A DNA stretch of 64,000 nucleotides, taken from Panopea generosa. Its lineage: Eukaryota; Mollusca; Bivalvia; Adapedonta; Hiatellidae. Both the position numbers and the translations under genes were made by a program. How positions within the stretch are numbered: the first letter of the stretch is position 1; each line of letters starts with the position of its first letter. A model generated the notes under the pieces. That model saw only the letters and a list, made by a program, of their open reading frames with translations, was not told the DNA's origin and ran no database searches. The stretch covers positions 30,259,745-30,323,744 of the forward strand of contig CM055898.1 in assembly GCA_029582155.1 (NCBI GenBank). The letters are read 5' to 3'. This document shows, piece after piece, positions 13,001 through 28,000 of this stretch.

Positions 13001-16000
13001 TGGGTGTTGTTGTGGCCTATACCTTTAACCTGTTATGTGATTGACCAGAACAGTCACATGGCTGCCATCTGGTTGCCATGTGATGGCCTGGATAATAGAA
13101 TGCATGGACTGTGACAGTTTTTTCCCTCAGATTTTGGAATTGGTGTTCATTTGTTTGACCTTAAAACAAAATGTTGGAATTCAAGTTCCTTCTCACTATT
13201 TGGACACAACTTTATAACACTTATTGAAAAATGACAAAACAAGTCTGGCTGATCAATCATTATTTTTGCCAAGCTTTTCTTTGATGTGTCTATGTCTATC
13301 ATTGGTTTAAGAAAGTACTCAACAAAGTGGTATTGACCCTTGGTATTGACCCTTGGTATTGACCCATGGTTTCAAGAGATGTCTCCCTGATGATAAATAG
13401 GAGATTCTTGTGTAGATTTTTGTGATTAAATTTTGGAAAGAATTCCAATAGATTCAATTCATTGCCCATTTGCCAAAATCAGCAGAAGTTGTTTACACAA
13501 CAAATGGGTCACTGTGTCCCACTGCTTGGCTCCCTGGACCAAATATAACTAAAGGTGATATGTACTATGATCATTTGACCAAACATTTTCTTGTGGAACT
13601 CGTCTGTACATTTATGGTCCAGCTTAAAAGGGTGCATATCCTTTTTGATAAGTTTCCATTTAAAATGCATTTTCTGAAAATGTCTTGTCTGCATGATGCA
13701 GATATGAAATAAGAATACCTCGATGTAAGTCCAGTTTCTATTAATTTCTTTTTTAGTCATTTGCATAACTCTTATAAATGGTTGAAAGATGTCATATTTT
13801 GCTTATTTATGATCATATATAACAAAGAATTTAAAACTTTTATTTCATCAGTTTTTATTTTATTTGTTGTTTTTTTGTTGGGGACATAGCTTTCAAAATT
13901 ACATGCAATTAAATTGTTTTAATTAAATTAGAAAGCATTTAGTAAGTGGTTTCAAACCATGAAGTAGTATATAAAAGAAGCCATCTTGTTTTCAATAACT
14001 GCTATGATGGTGAGTCCTTTATACAAAGGGAGATAAATCTGTAATCATTATACTTACATTGTTCTTGTCCGGATAGAGTTACCTCCTCTAGTTAAATATA
14101 ATTTGTTACTATCACAAGTGCTGTAACGGGTTGGTTGCATGCATGGAATGTATATTATGTGTTGTTCTATATCATGTACATGTATGCTAGTACTAGGCAA
14201 TGATTTGTTATAAATATGAAAGAATTTCAAATATATTTATTATAAAAGTGTTTGTCAACTAAGAGGTTTGCCATTCTGTTCTGTTTTTGTATATAAAAAA
14301 AAAAAATTAATAATTGCTTACATTTAACAGTTTATTATAAGTTCGGATTCCATGGTTGTATGATATAATTACAGGATTTTAATTTTTGGACATTTTAAGG
14401 TTGTTTAATTAATAAAGCAACCAATTTTATTGGTTAACTTACTTGGTGCACATGGAATCTCAACTTAATGTTATTTGTCAAACACATGGAATCTCAACTT
14501 AATGTTGTATATCATACACATGGAATCTCAACATAACATATGGAATCTTAAGTTAAAATGCTTTTACATAAATGGAATCTGAACATAATTATCTAGTACT
14601 GGCATACTTTTTTATAAGTCGTAAAGTATTGTAAAACGTGTAACTGGAACCTTTAATACTTTGGTGCAGGGATGACTCCACAAAAGCAAAAATCCAAAAA
14701 CAAAAAGGGACAAAAAAGCAATAACCCTGGAAACACATGGGTTCACTGCCCAGAGCGTAATTTTGAGATGGGCTCTGGGCTGATGAATCAAGATCCCGGT
14801 AGTAATGATATCGTGGATTCGGGTTTAGGCTCAGAGTTGAAACAGGGTTCGGGGCCAGAACCCGAGATGCCATCATTAAAAGGTATTGTATAGTGTAGAC
14901 GGTGGAGGCTTACAATATATATACAGCATAACCACATTGTGCAATATTAAATCAATTTTAGCTTTCAGCATACAATCATTACAGGTTCACTCTTAACTAT
15001 AAATTGATTATCTCAGCTTTTGGCAATCAAAAGCAGAGTGCAAATATTGCTTTTATTATGATATCAGTCACAGTTGTCATGTCAACATTAGTGAAAATTT
15101 TGTAATCTCAACAACTGCTTGTCATATGTGATCACATTTGGTGAACTATAGTATATGAATGGCCACATGTGAAATTTGTGACACTTCAAGGTTTTGGTGA
15201 GACATTGAATTTAATTCACACTGAAACACTATACTTGCGTGTGAATTTTAAAGGATTCATTTTTTCATTTTACCAATTACAACTATTTGCAGGTATTCAA
15301 ATAAACATGCTTGGTGGAGTTTCAGATAAAAAAATTTAGTGCCAGAGGGTGGGGGTGGGACAGTTAGCTTAGTCGGTAGAATGTCTGTCTTTCAACCCAG
15401 GGGTTGTGAGGCAGAATCCCCATCCGGCCACATTCTCCGTGATGAATGATATGTATTAAGACATGTGTCAGATTGGTCTCTCATTGATGATTCAACTGGG
15501 AAAATTATCAGTTACTTGCAAAGATGGGTGTGCTGGAGTACTGGTTAAAATGGGTATCCAAGTAAACAGTGGTTAGGTTAACTGATTGTCTATTAGCCAT
15601 CAATTGCATAAAAAATATGCTAAATTTTCAAACAAACCAATTAACTTTTCTAAGTAGATATTTAAAGACTTAAAACTTAACTGTTGGAGTATTTGAAAAA
15701 TAAATCTAGCGTGGACCAAATTTCACTAAAATTGACTAAGTAAATACCTAAAACTTTTAAAACAATTGTCTGTGTCATTTGAGTGCTACCAAATTTGGAA
15801 ATAATATGAGAAGTTATTGCTTCACATTGTTTTTGTATGGTGAACCTGTAATGATAGATTTTTAGCTTTTTGAATAACAAAGTCGCTTTCCTACTTTGTA
15901 ACAGAGTTGTAGATGAGTTCTTCTATGACATACCATACAAGACAAAAACAATGTAAATCTACATCAAATATAACTTCTAGAATAGAGCTAACTTCTGAAT

Positions 16001-19000
16001 CATCTTATATGTAGCAGTAATTGAGATAAACCTATATTGCATAATATGCGAAATACTTCTACTGACGTCTGCTGCTGGCCAGTCTAGATTTCCTACATCC
16101 ATCTTTATTGTCGCCTGCTTAGATTGAGGGACAGATAAATATGTGCGATCATGTGTGCATACATCTGACTGTGACTGTTCACATCATTCTTTCAGAAATT
16201 TCTTAATCCATTTCTAGATAATGTTCACAGTGAATTGTAGTTTTCATTCTCATTTGAATTCTCAGGCTTTTTGAAAAAGTTGCTTTTTTCAAATGTTGCA
16301 CATTTGTAATTCTTATAGGTTGTGTCCACAAAACTGTTTATTTCCATCCTGCCCAAGTCCCATCTGCATCTGATCCCATCCATTTCTACGGCTGTATCTT
16401 TCAAAATGGACATCTAGATTTCACCTGATGTCTGTTCGATATTGTCTTGCCTTTTGTATCTTACATCTTACAGTGGATGTGTGATGCAGACTTGGTGTTC
16501 ACGTCCATCTGTATGTGTTACCCAGACTTGGAGATCGCGTCCATCTGTATGCGTTACCAAAACTTGGAGTTCACGCCCATCGGTATATGCTACCCAGACT
16601 TTGAGTTCACGCCCATCTGTAAATGTTACCCAGGCTTGGAGATCAGGTCCATCTGTATGCGTTACCCAGGCTTGGAGTTCATGCCCATCTGTATAATGTT
16701 ACCCAGACTTGGAGTTCACGCCAATCGGTATATGTTACCCAGACTTGGAGTTCACCCCCATCTGTATATGTTACCCAGGCTTGGAGATCAGGTCCATCTG
16801 TAAGTGTTATCCAGACTAGGAGATCAGGTCCATATGTATGTGTTACCCAGACTTGGAGATCAGGTCCATCTGTATGTGTTACCCAGACTTGGAGATCAGG
16901 TCCATCTGTAAGTGTTACCCAGACTTGGAGATCAGGTCCATCTGTATGTGTTACCCAGACTTGGAGATCAGGTCCATCTGTATGTGTTACCCAGACTTAG
17001 AGATCAGGTCCATCTGTATTCGTTACCCAGACTTGGAGTTCACTCCGATCAGTATGTGTTACCCTTAGACTTGGAGTTCACCCCCATCTGTATGTGTTAC
17101 CCAGACTTGGAGTTCACGCCAATCTATATGTGTTACCAAGACTTGGATATCAGGTCCATCTGTATGTGTTACCCAGACTTGGAGATCAGGTCCATCTGTA
17201 TGTGTTATCCAGACTTGGAGATCAGGTCCATCTGTATGTGTTACCCAGACTTGGAGATCAGGTCCATCTGTATGTGTTACCCAGACTTGGAGATCAGGTC
17301 CATCTATATGTGTTACCCAGACTTCGAGATCAGGACCATCTGTATGCGTTACCCAGACTTGGAGTTCACGCCCATCGGTATATGTTACCCAGACTTTGAG
17401 TTCACGCCCATCAGTAAGTGTTACCCAGGCTTGGAGATCACGTCCATCTGTAAGTGTTACCCAGACTTGGAGATCACGTCCATCAGTAAGTGTTACCCAG
17501 ACTTGGAGATCAGGTCCATCTGTAAGTGTTACCCAGACTTTGAGATCAGCTCCATCTGTATGTGTTACCCAGACTTGGAGATCAGGTCCATCTGTATGGG
17601 TTACCCAGACTTAGAGATCAGGTCCATCTGTATTCGTTACCCAGACTTGGAGTTCACTCCGATCAGTATGTGTTACCCTTAGACTTGGAGTTCACCCCCA
17701 TCTGTATGTGTTAACCAGACTTGGAGTTCACGCCAATCTATATGTGTTACCAAGACTTGGATATCAGGTCCATCTGTATGTGTTACCCAGACTTGGAGAT
17801 CAGGTCCATCTGTATGTGTTACCCAGACTTGGAGATCAGGTCCATCTATATGTGTTACCCAGACTTGGAGATCAGGACCATATGTATGCGTTACCCAGAC
17901 TTGGAGTTCACGCCCATCTGTATATGTTACCCAGACTTTGAGTTCACGCCCATCAGTAAGTGTTACCCAGGCTTGGAGATCACGTCCATCTGTAAGTGTT
18001 ATCTAGACTTAGAGATCATGCCCATCGGTATATGTTACCCAAGCTTGGAGATCAGGTCCATCTATAGTTATATGTACCTTGTGTGTGAAATATAGCATTA
18101 GTAGTAAGGAGATTGGCTAGTTAACATCAATCTCTACATGCAAATACTTTCCTAATTATATATACTCTACTTATCTGGTGATCTGAATGTTTGATTTGAT
18201 GGTATCCCTGCCACTGACCCCTGGTCAGGTTGTCAGGCTTCTCTCTACTTTAGATGATTCGGTAAATTGTGTCATGAGTGAGCTAGCTGAGTTATTTTGA
18301 ATTCTTTTGAACTACACATGACAATAGAGTACAGATCTATGATTAAACAGGGACCGTCCTCAGTTAAGTGACCAAAAGCTCTGTCTCAATACCACTTACC
18401 CCACTCACTGCCAAGGTTGTAGGTTTGAGCCCAGCTTGGTCGCAAATCATTTGTGTAAAAATTTGCCAATTGTAAGGATGATGATTCTGCTTGGATTAAT
18501 TCCTTTAAGTATTTTACCACCAATTCAACTTGATGCCAAATAATAACCTGTAATAGGTTGAAAATGGAGCTTTTAAGCCCTGGCATTTAAAATGATAGCA
18601 CAACTACATTACCAATACATTGACCTTTCACATATACCCAGTGCAGGGCTAGAAATTTCTTATAAAAGCTTCCCCTCCTCCCCTTTCCAACATTTTTAAT
18701 TGGATGCTTAAAATCAAAGAAATATTAAAGTCAGTTTCTTAAATCTTACTCATCCTGACCAAAAGTTCACTCATCATGGCAAGCGGCGAGTGGAATTTTC
18801 CAGTCATGTAAGTGGTGTACTGTCACCATTTGCATTCGCGTTGCATAGTTTTATGGTTCAAAAGCAAACTAACAAATCTTCTTGCCAAAAGGCAACAACA
18901 GCACAAAAGCATTGAGAAATTATCATTTCAGTCTAAAAAATTATAGGAATGGGAATAAACATAGAGGTGTGGTTTCCAGACAGATATTTGTATACCTATG

Positions 19001-22000
19001 TCTAGATATGATGACAAATTGTTATAACTCAGAAAACTGTAATTGAAATTCATGAGATGATCATCTAGGAGTCATTGACTCTTTGTCTTTTATTAAAGTT
19101 TATTTAGTGCTTACATTGCTATAAACGCATATTTTGTTTCTTAAACCAATTTGGAAACTGTAGAAACTTTATGTATGCTAACAGTACGGCTTTTTTGTAA
19201 AGAAAAGAATTGGTGTGCAAACAAATCGCTTAAAAAAACATATTTAGCTCACCTAAGCAGAAAGCTTTTATTGAGTTTAGTGAGCTATTGTGATCACTTT
19301 TTTGTTTATGTTTGTGATAAATGGTCCCTGGTGTAAATAGGGGTTTCTAGTTTGTTCAATTAAAGGAGCCAAGGTACAATTTAAATATCCATAAGGAGTG
19401 GGCAGGGATACAAAATTTGTGAAATTTCAAAAATCTTCTTTTCAAGAACTGATGAGCCAAATATCATCATTATTTTGGTATAAATTATCAAAAAGAGCAA
19501 GGATTTTAAGTACGTTTAATTAATCTGGCTATGGTCCATAGGGGCCCTGAGTAAGGCGACTTTGATTTCTACATGGTATAACACATTGTATACACATTGA
19601 ATAAGGTGAGCAACTTAGGCCCATTTGGGTCTTTTGTAATAAAAAAGCTGTTTTCAATTAGTCATGAACAGGTTACGTAGCTTAAACAAAGTACTCCCTG
19701 CCATTTACTGGCTGCTGAAAAAAGTTTGAAAAGGCCAGTAACATTAAGTTTTATAAATAAAAGAGTTCACTTAATTTTTTTTTTAATTATAAAGTATTAG
19801 GGTCCTCTTTGTCCGAGTGATCTGAAGAAGGATCTTGAGAAGGAGTGATCTAAAGATCACTTACCTCTCACCACTAAGGTTGAAGGTTCGAGTCCCACTC
19901 GCTCCAAAAGCTTTATGTGAGAGAGTTTGCCAGTTACCAGTGCAGAAGGAGGATGGTTCTACTCAGATTCGTTCTGAAGTCTTTATCCACCAATTAAGCT
20001 GGATATGCCATATATAACCTGAAATGTGCTGAAAATAGTGATAAACTCCATTAAAAAAAAAAAAGGAAAGAAATAGAATAAAATGTTAAAGTGCACAATG
20101 TGGCGTTACCTAGTAATTCTGAAGACCATGTTGCCCTGTTTCCTAACATAAATCTTATATCATGTACAATTGATCTGATGTTTTGCAAAAGTTTCCCAAA
20201 TTATTTTCTTTAGCCAAATCAATCATTGCCGACACTCAGACCGCACCGCAGATCTGGTCAGTTACCAGAGTTAGACGTATAACTGGATGTTGTGTCAAAA
20301 TTACATTGATACATTATTATTGTCTATTGATCCATCGGTGGAAAGAAAATTAAGCATGTCTGTGATATAGAGAGAGAGAGAGAAAGAGGATGAACGTAAT
20401 TATATAGATGTAAATATGAAAAATTGACGCAGTATTAAGGGGGATGGGGTGTGAATGCTTTTAGTATTTGTTAGAAAAAGCCTTTGGGAAGATGTAGTTT
20501 TTTATTCGCGCTGACATACAAGCTGTCTCAAATATGTTTACTGTAAAATTCATTGTTATCTTTATCAGGGATATGAGGGTAAAACGTAAAACTTGATACC
20601 AGTTTGACTATTTTCGTCTTGTTATACCACATGGTTCACAAATCTGGTTTTACTATTTCTAAACTGTGTGATGTCTTGACTTTTGAGATAATACAACTTG
20701 CTATGAGTTAAAGGTTGTGGTGCATGCGGTCCATTGGTAGAGCATCACAGCCAAGATCTGGGGTCCTAAGTTCGATCCTCTGCCATGGCTACGTTTGGTG
20801 TCCTCGAGCAAGACCCTTTATCTGCAAATGCTTAGATCTGTTTCTACTTAGGAACAACTTGAGCATGGTTCATCTAAGTTGTTAGAACTTGTTCCACAGT
20901 AGATGTAATAAGATAAATAAGTTTAAAACAAAAAACTGGGATTGTTAAATGTGATGCAAAACATCACTTAATTAACCCTTGACTGACCTTTCCCAAAGTT
21001 AGTTGAGGTTATAACTCAACGTAAGTTTAATTAACATCTCCTTGAATTATCCCGATGGTAGGGGGGGGGGGGGGGGGGGGGGGCTTTATGTCAGTATGTT
21101 TGACATTCCATTTATGGGATCATCAATCCAGGGGTCATGAGTTCCAATCCCCGCCTGGCAACAGTCTCCGTGATGATACACGACATTGTTTCTCATTTTC
21201 ATTTATCTCTTAGCATTGATTCAAGTGGGAAAGTTATCAATTACTTGTCTAGATGGTATTTTTTCGAGTACTGGTTAACCTTTCAGGATCCCAGGAAACT
21301 GTGGTTAGGTTAACTGATCGTCTGGTAGCTCTTGATGGCATAACAATGACATTAAATATTTAATCAATCAATCAATCAACCATTTATAGGATTGGGTTTG
21401 CATGTAACAATAATGTCTTTGAAAGTTATCCCCCAAATTTAACAACAGATAGGCTGCATATGGTTTTTGCTCATTAAGCAAAGTGTCTTGTACTTGGATG
21501 TTTGAATGCCAGTAACGTAGATTTATTATTAGACCAAAATATAGTTATCTCGTCTTTGATGACAAGTATTGTATAGCCAACAATGTGTCTTTAACATTTT
21601 ATTATAAGGAATGAGAAAAGTAAACAATTTACATTGAAATGTCAAGTAATGAATGTTAACATTTGGCTTTTAAAAGTTAGCATTTGGAGTGTTAACATTA
21701 AAAATTAAGTGAGAAAAGGCAACATTGTGCCTTATAAGGTTATGTAATGAATGCCAACATGGTGCATGTAAAAGGTAAGCAACAAATGTCATCCTGATTC
21801 ATTTAGAAGTTAAGTTATGAATGCCAGTCTTGTGACTTTAAGTTAAGTAGTTAATTTAAGCCTAATTATGTGTCAACTTACAATTTGGTAATTCATTCCA
21901 GCTTTGTGCATTTTAAAGTTGAGTTATAAATGTTAGCCTTCTGCATTTAAAGTTTAAGTAGTTAATTCCAGCCTTGTGCCTTTAAAAGCTAGGTAATCAA

Positions 22001-25000
22001 TCCAAACTTTGTGTAAACGTGAAGTGTTTGAATGCCAACACTGTTGTGTATATATACTGTAATAGTGAAGTATGAATGCCAGCACTATGTCTGTGGGTAA
22101 ACTGTAAAAGTGAAGTGTTTGAATGCCAACAATATTGTGTATATAAACTGTAATAATGAAGTTTGAATGCCAACACTATGTCTGTGGGTAAACTGTAAAA
22201 GTGAAGTGTTTGAATGCCAACACTGTCGTGTATATAAACTGTAATAGTGAGGTTTGAATGCCAACACTATGTCTGTATATAAACTGTAAAAGTGATGTTT
22301 GAATGCCAACACTGTGTCTGTATATAAACTGTAATAGTGAAGTTTGAATGCCAACACTGTCTGTATATAAACTGTAATAGTGATGTTTGAATGCCAACAC
22401 AATGTATGTATATATACAGTAATAATGAAGTTTGAATGCCAAAATTATGTCTGTATATGAACTGTAAAAGTGAAGTTTGAATGCCAACACTGTCTGTATA
22501 TATAAACTGTAATAGTGATGTTTGAATGCCAACACTATGTCTGTATATATAAACTGTAATAGTGATTTTTGAATACCAACACTGTCTGTATATAAACTGT
22601 AATAGTGATGTTTGAATGCCAATACTATGTCTGTATATAAACTGTAATAGTGATGTTTGAATGCCAACACTGTCTGCGGTTAAACTGTTAAAGTGAAGTG
22701 TTTGAAAGCCAACACTGTCTGTGTATATAAACTGTAATAGTGAAGATGCCAACACCATGTCTGTTGGTAAACTGTAAAAGTGAAGTGTTTAAATGCCAAC
22801 ACTGTCTGTATATAAACTGTAGTAGTGATGTTTGAATGCCAACACTATGTCTGTGGGTAAACTGTAAATGTGAGGTGTTTGGATGCAAATGTTGTGTTTT
22901 AAAGGTCAACAATCTAGGTAAACTGTTAAAGTAATGCCAATATTTTGTCTCAAAAGTTGGAGTTTTCAATGTCAGCAATATGCATGTAAAGGTACTGTTA
23001 TTTAATAGCAACAACTATTGTGCCATATTTTACTTTTCAATATTTACAGTGTGGTAACAAAACATTAATGTTTTTGACAGGAACTTGAGCTACATCTTGT
23101 TTCTTAGTTTCACTAACATTACCAAGCAACCAGTTGAGCCCTCAGATGTCTTTGTGTTGGCTGGCTTTGTCATTGATTTTAACTTAGATCACATGAGGTT
23201 GTACAAGACAAGTTGCCATAGTTTTAAATGGGTTTAGACAGTTTAATTAAATAAAGCAAAGCACAAGGGAATTAAAGGGCTGTAATCAAGCTATATTGTG
23301 GTCTTAGGGAAATCTGGCATCGAAAATCTGTGATGGTCCAAGATTGCTAGTTTCCTGACTTTGAATCTGAAAATTGTGGTTACCTTCTTTATGCTATGTG
23401 TGAGGGTCTCGCAACATTGATCATGTCAGTTATTTCCATGTGAAACAGGCAGCAATTATTAATATGGTGATCTGTATATGTGAGAACAGCATAGTCTTAC
23501 ATTTACCATCTGTATCTTGTTCTCTGATCATAAGGCAGAAACATAAAACAGGAGTAAGGGTTCTTTATTAAAGCATAAAACAACAAAGGTACCTGAGCAT
23601 AAAACAGCAAATGGTACCTGAGCATAAAACAGCAATGGTCATCTGAGCATAAAACAGCATTGGTCACCTAAGCATAAAACAGCATTGGTCGCCTGAGCAT
23701 AAAACAGCATTGGTCACCTGAGCATAAAACAGCAATGGTCACCTGAGCATAAAACAGCAAAGGGTACCTGAGCATAAAACAGCAAAGGGTACCTGAGCAT
23801 AAAACAGCAAAGGGTACCTCAGAGCATAAAACAGCATTGGTCACCTGAGCATAAAACAGCAATGGTCACCTGAGCATAAAACAGCAATGGTCACCTGTGC
23901 ATAAAACAGCAAAGGGTACCTGAGCATAAAACAGCAAAGGGTACTTCAGAGCATAAAACAGCAAAGGGTACCTGAGCATAAAACAGCAATGGTCACCTGA
24001 GCATAAAACAGCAAAGGTTACCTGAGCATAAAACAGCAAAAGGTACATGAGCATAAAACAGGAATAGGTACCTGTCCATAAAACAGCAAAGTTTAAAGCA
24101 ACAGCAAAAGATCCCTGAACCTTTAGAAGCATATGGTATCTGAGCATGAAACAGGAGTAAAGGGTATCTTTAAGCATAAAATAACAAAGGGTATGTGTGT
24201 ATAAAACACTAGAGCAGCTGTCTACAAGCTCGCTATTCATTTTAAAATGAGTAAATTGACTGTTTGATTACTTGTGGAAGTGATTCAGAATGACCAGAAC
24301 TTGAAAATAAAACTTCTACTGCAGGTTGAACTGATTGAACTACTCTTAGAATGCTGTTTGCATTAATAAAACCATTTCAGAAGAATATAGGCCAAGTTCA
24401 GCCTACACTGTTAATATGAAGTCTAATTAAAGAACTTAATCAACATGGTTTGTCTCTTGTCTCACAGGGAAGAGCACTTGCTTTGCATGCGAAATGCATC
24501 GCTGGCGGGGTCATACCAAAGACTTGAAAAATGGTCCTAGTATCTTCGCTTGGTGCTCAGAATTAAGAGGATAGGTCTGGTCGGCCTGGTGTCAGTATAA
24601 TGTGACTGGGTGGGGTTATCATACCATGTGTCTGTATCGTAATACTACAATGTGGCAGTGATTAGAATACAGTCAAGAAGACACTGTCACAATATGACTG
24701 AAAAATTGTTGAAAGTGATGTAAACACCGTTCAACAACATCTTAGTCAGTAGGTTCTTATTAAACCCCCTAGAATTGCCATGGTCTAGGAATAAGGCTGG
24801 AAGAGTCTACTATACAATTATAGAAATTCGGTTAAAACTAAAAGTTAATAGTGTGTTGAGTATGATAACCTTTAAAATGGCATTACGGAAGAAAAGAAAA
24901 CTCTCACAGGGAATCAATGTCTGTCTCTTTGCAACTCAATTTCACTATAATTCGAGAGAAATTTGAGTTTGTTGTGAAAGATTGGATATAGATAATTATC

Positions 25001-28000
25001 TCCAGGGAATCTGAAAGGCAATTAATTTATCTTATAAACAGCTGTATTGGCACACCATGCAATTTACATGTACATGTTTATACAGCGAAATTGCAATAAC
25101 CTGAGCATCCATCAAATCAATTAAAGTGTGGGTACTGTAACATGGTCTCAAACAATTTTCAGAATATAACAAGATTATAATTATAATCATTACTTACAAT
25201 ATCTCCGGCATCAAAATCCCCAAAACTGTTGATTTGGTGACATTCACTTCGACATGTTTTTCGTATAAAATACCATTTAAGAAGATTACTTTGATTGCAT
25301 TTCTTTTGATCAACATACTGTTTTAAATTATTCCCTGCAACACAATTTTGGCGGCACTGTCCGTGCACCTGTGTGTTCGGTGTGTGCACTCTAAAGCATT
25401 CTGAAGTACAACTCCAAAACCTTTCAAGGTCGCTTCTCAGAACTTTAAACATGTGTCATCCAAGTAGTCTGGTAGTGTCTTTTGATAATAGGAAGTTTTC
25501 ATTTTCAATATTTTTTATGTTTCCATGGAAAAATTACAAAATTTGCCAGTTTCGGAGCACAACTCGTAAACTGCTTAACCTTTAATTCATATAGACGCCT
25601 TTGGACACCTCTAATATAGACGCATTTGGACACCTCTAATATAGAAGGCTTTTGAATTATTGGGTGAATTATGTTTATATTAACTGACAGAGTGGAAAAC
25701 AGTGCAGGAAGTATTCAGATTGCTCGTTACAAGCAATCTGAACTCTTCCTGCACTGTTTTCAAAGGCCTTCTGTGATTGGTGTGGGAAAACGCGTATATA
25801 TGGAGTAAAGGATTAATACAACTTTAAGAAACATTGCACACATGTAAACTCATCAATGGCTGGAGATGCCTTTTGCCATGAGGGAGTTTTCAGTTTCAAT
25901 ATATATTTTCTTATTAGACAGTTTTTGCATGTTTTATTATGATCATACTTTTGGTTAGGTCGCATGAGCGACTGAACCCTATATAAGGGCGAGTTAAGAA
26001 ATTGACTCTGGGCACTGCCATATTGAAATGTCATGATCATGTGTTAAAAACACGGCATTCGCCACATGGAGACCGATTCTAGTGTGTTTTCCTGATATAC
26101 TCCCTAAACAACTGTTTAAGAGATGCCATAAAACTAATACAAATTTGAATTGCACGATAAGATCCTATTATAATTTCCAAAAATTATAACAATATCCCGA
26201 TCTGTGTTTAGATATTTATGCTAGATAATCTGAAATGATTATTGTTTCTGTATATTATGGCTTCTCACATCCACAAATATCTAATCGCAGAGTCTGGTTT
26301 TACAAATTACAAATATTATTTTGTGGCTTCGTTATTTAATGTGGCCATCTTCCTTCAATAAAATAATTAACATTGTGAAATTGTATTCAAAATAAAACTG
26401 TTATGTTTCAGAATACATTTAGGACAACAACTCTGATGAGAATGATATAAGTTGTTGTTTGATAATAATACACTGTCAAATATAATAATAAATCTTGTAT
26501 AAATATACAGATACTTTCCAGGTTGAAGTTATCAATGGTTCAATGTATAATTATTTACAATTTGTCAACTTTAAGGCCAATAATAATGATATCATGGCGT
26601 GTATATAGGCTGTCACCTGGATAGGACATGGTGATCACTCAGAGTTAACCTAGCAATACAGCTAGTATTCAGCAGATCTAAATGAAACTTTGTACACATA
26701 AAACATATTGATTATTTGTTTAAAAGAAAAACTTTCATGAAAAATCAAAGGTGGACTCTAACCTTTCCTGAAGTAAATAAAAAAAGTTTGTGAATGGGGT
26801 TAAATGCCATTTTCGACACATTTTAGGATTATATATGGCATAATAGTTTTATTGGTGGATGAAGACCTCAGAATGAATCTGAGTAGAACCACCATCCTGT
26901 CAACTTTCTTACTTAAAAGTTTTTGGGCCAAGCGGGACTCAAACCTGCAACCTTAGTGGCGAGAGGTAAGTGATCTTGAGAAGGTGCCTTAAATCACTCG
27001 GCCAGTATGGAGGACCCTTGAAGTAAATTTAGAAATTAAATCGTTAAATAGTGAAGCCAATGTGGAAATGATCAGTTTGGATCATAAACCTTCACTTCCT
27101 GTCAAATTCAAGATGGCTTCCTATCAGTGTCCATTGGAATAGAGTTTCAAATGAAAAAATTTAATTTCCAAAATCAACAACGATATTCAGTTAATGATCA
27201 GTTTGGATTGTAGGATAACTTACATGATGATTAGTTTAATATTAGATCTCGTATTAATATATTGGAATGAATGTATTTTGTTTTATCTATTATCGTTATT
27301 ATGTTATATTGCTCTGCAGAGAGAAACTGAACGATCATAAAGGTCTTTTAATTTTGCTGCTGACAGAGACAATTTATATTTGATTGTTGAAAAATATAGG
27401 GAATGTCTGAATTGGTTTCTGTATAGAGATTTAACATTTATGTATTGTTCATGTCTTTAGATATGGGTGTGTCCTTCACCAGCATTAAAATATATGTGTG
27501 TCCTTCACCAGCCTTAAAATATATGTACGTCCTTCACTAGCCTTAAAATATATGTACGTCCGTCACCAGCCTTAAAATATATACGTGTCCTTTTCCAGCC
27601 TTAAAATATATGTACGTCCTTCACCAGTCTTCAAATATATGTACGTCCTTCACCAGCCTTAAAATATATGTGTGTCCTTCACCAGCCTTAAAATCTAAAT
27701 ATGTATGTGTGAACTTTACCAGTCTTACATTTATGTGTATTTAATGACTAGTTACCTCTCACCAGTCTTACATTTATGTGTATTTAATGACTAGTTACCT
27801 CTCACCAGTCTTACATTTATGTGTATTTAATGACTAGTTACCTCTCACCGCTGAGGTTGTGGGTTTGAGCCTAGGTTGATCCAAAACCTTTTTTTTTCTG
27901 AGAAAATTTACCAGTTACTTGCGGTTGAACACAGAACCATTCTGTAGTCTTCCTGGTGCACCACCAGTGAACCTGAATATGCTATATATTGTCACCCCCA

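Noticed and set aside
16442..18095. Long overlapping ORFs ([16 protein letters not shown] peptides)
   Set aside because: They result from a 36-bp tandem repeat, a multiple of 3, and are open in several frames without splice or domain support.
23571..24205. CRISPR-like regular spacing
   Set aside because: It is a continuous 25-bp tandem repeat without spacers, in an animal intron.
22085..24240. Antisense ORFs of 100-160 codons
   Set aside because: They lie in the 46-bp and 25-bp arrays and translate to repeated unit peptides.
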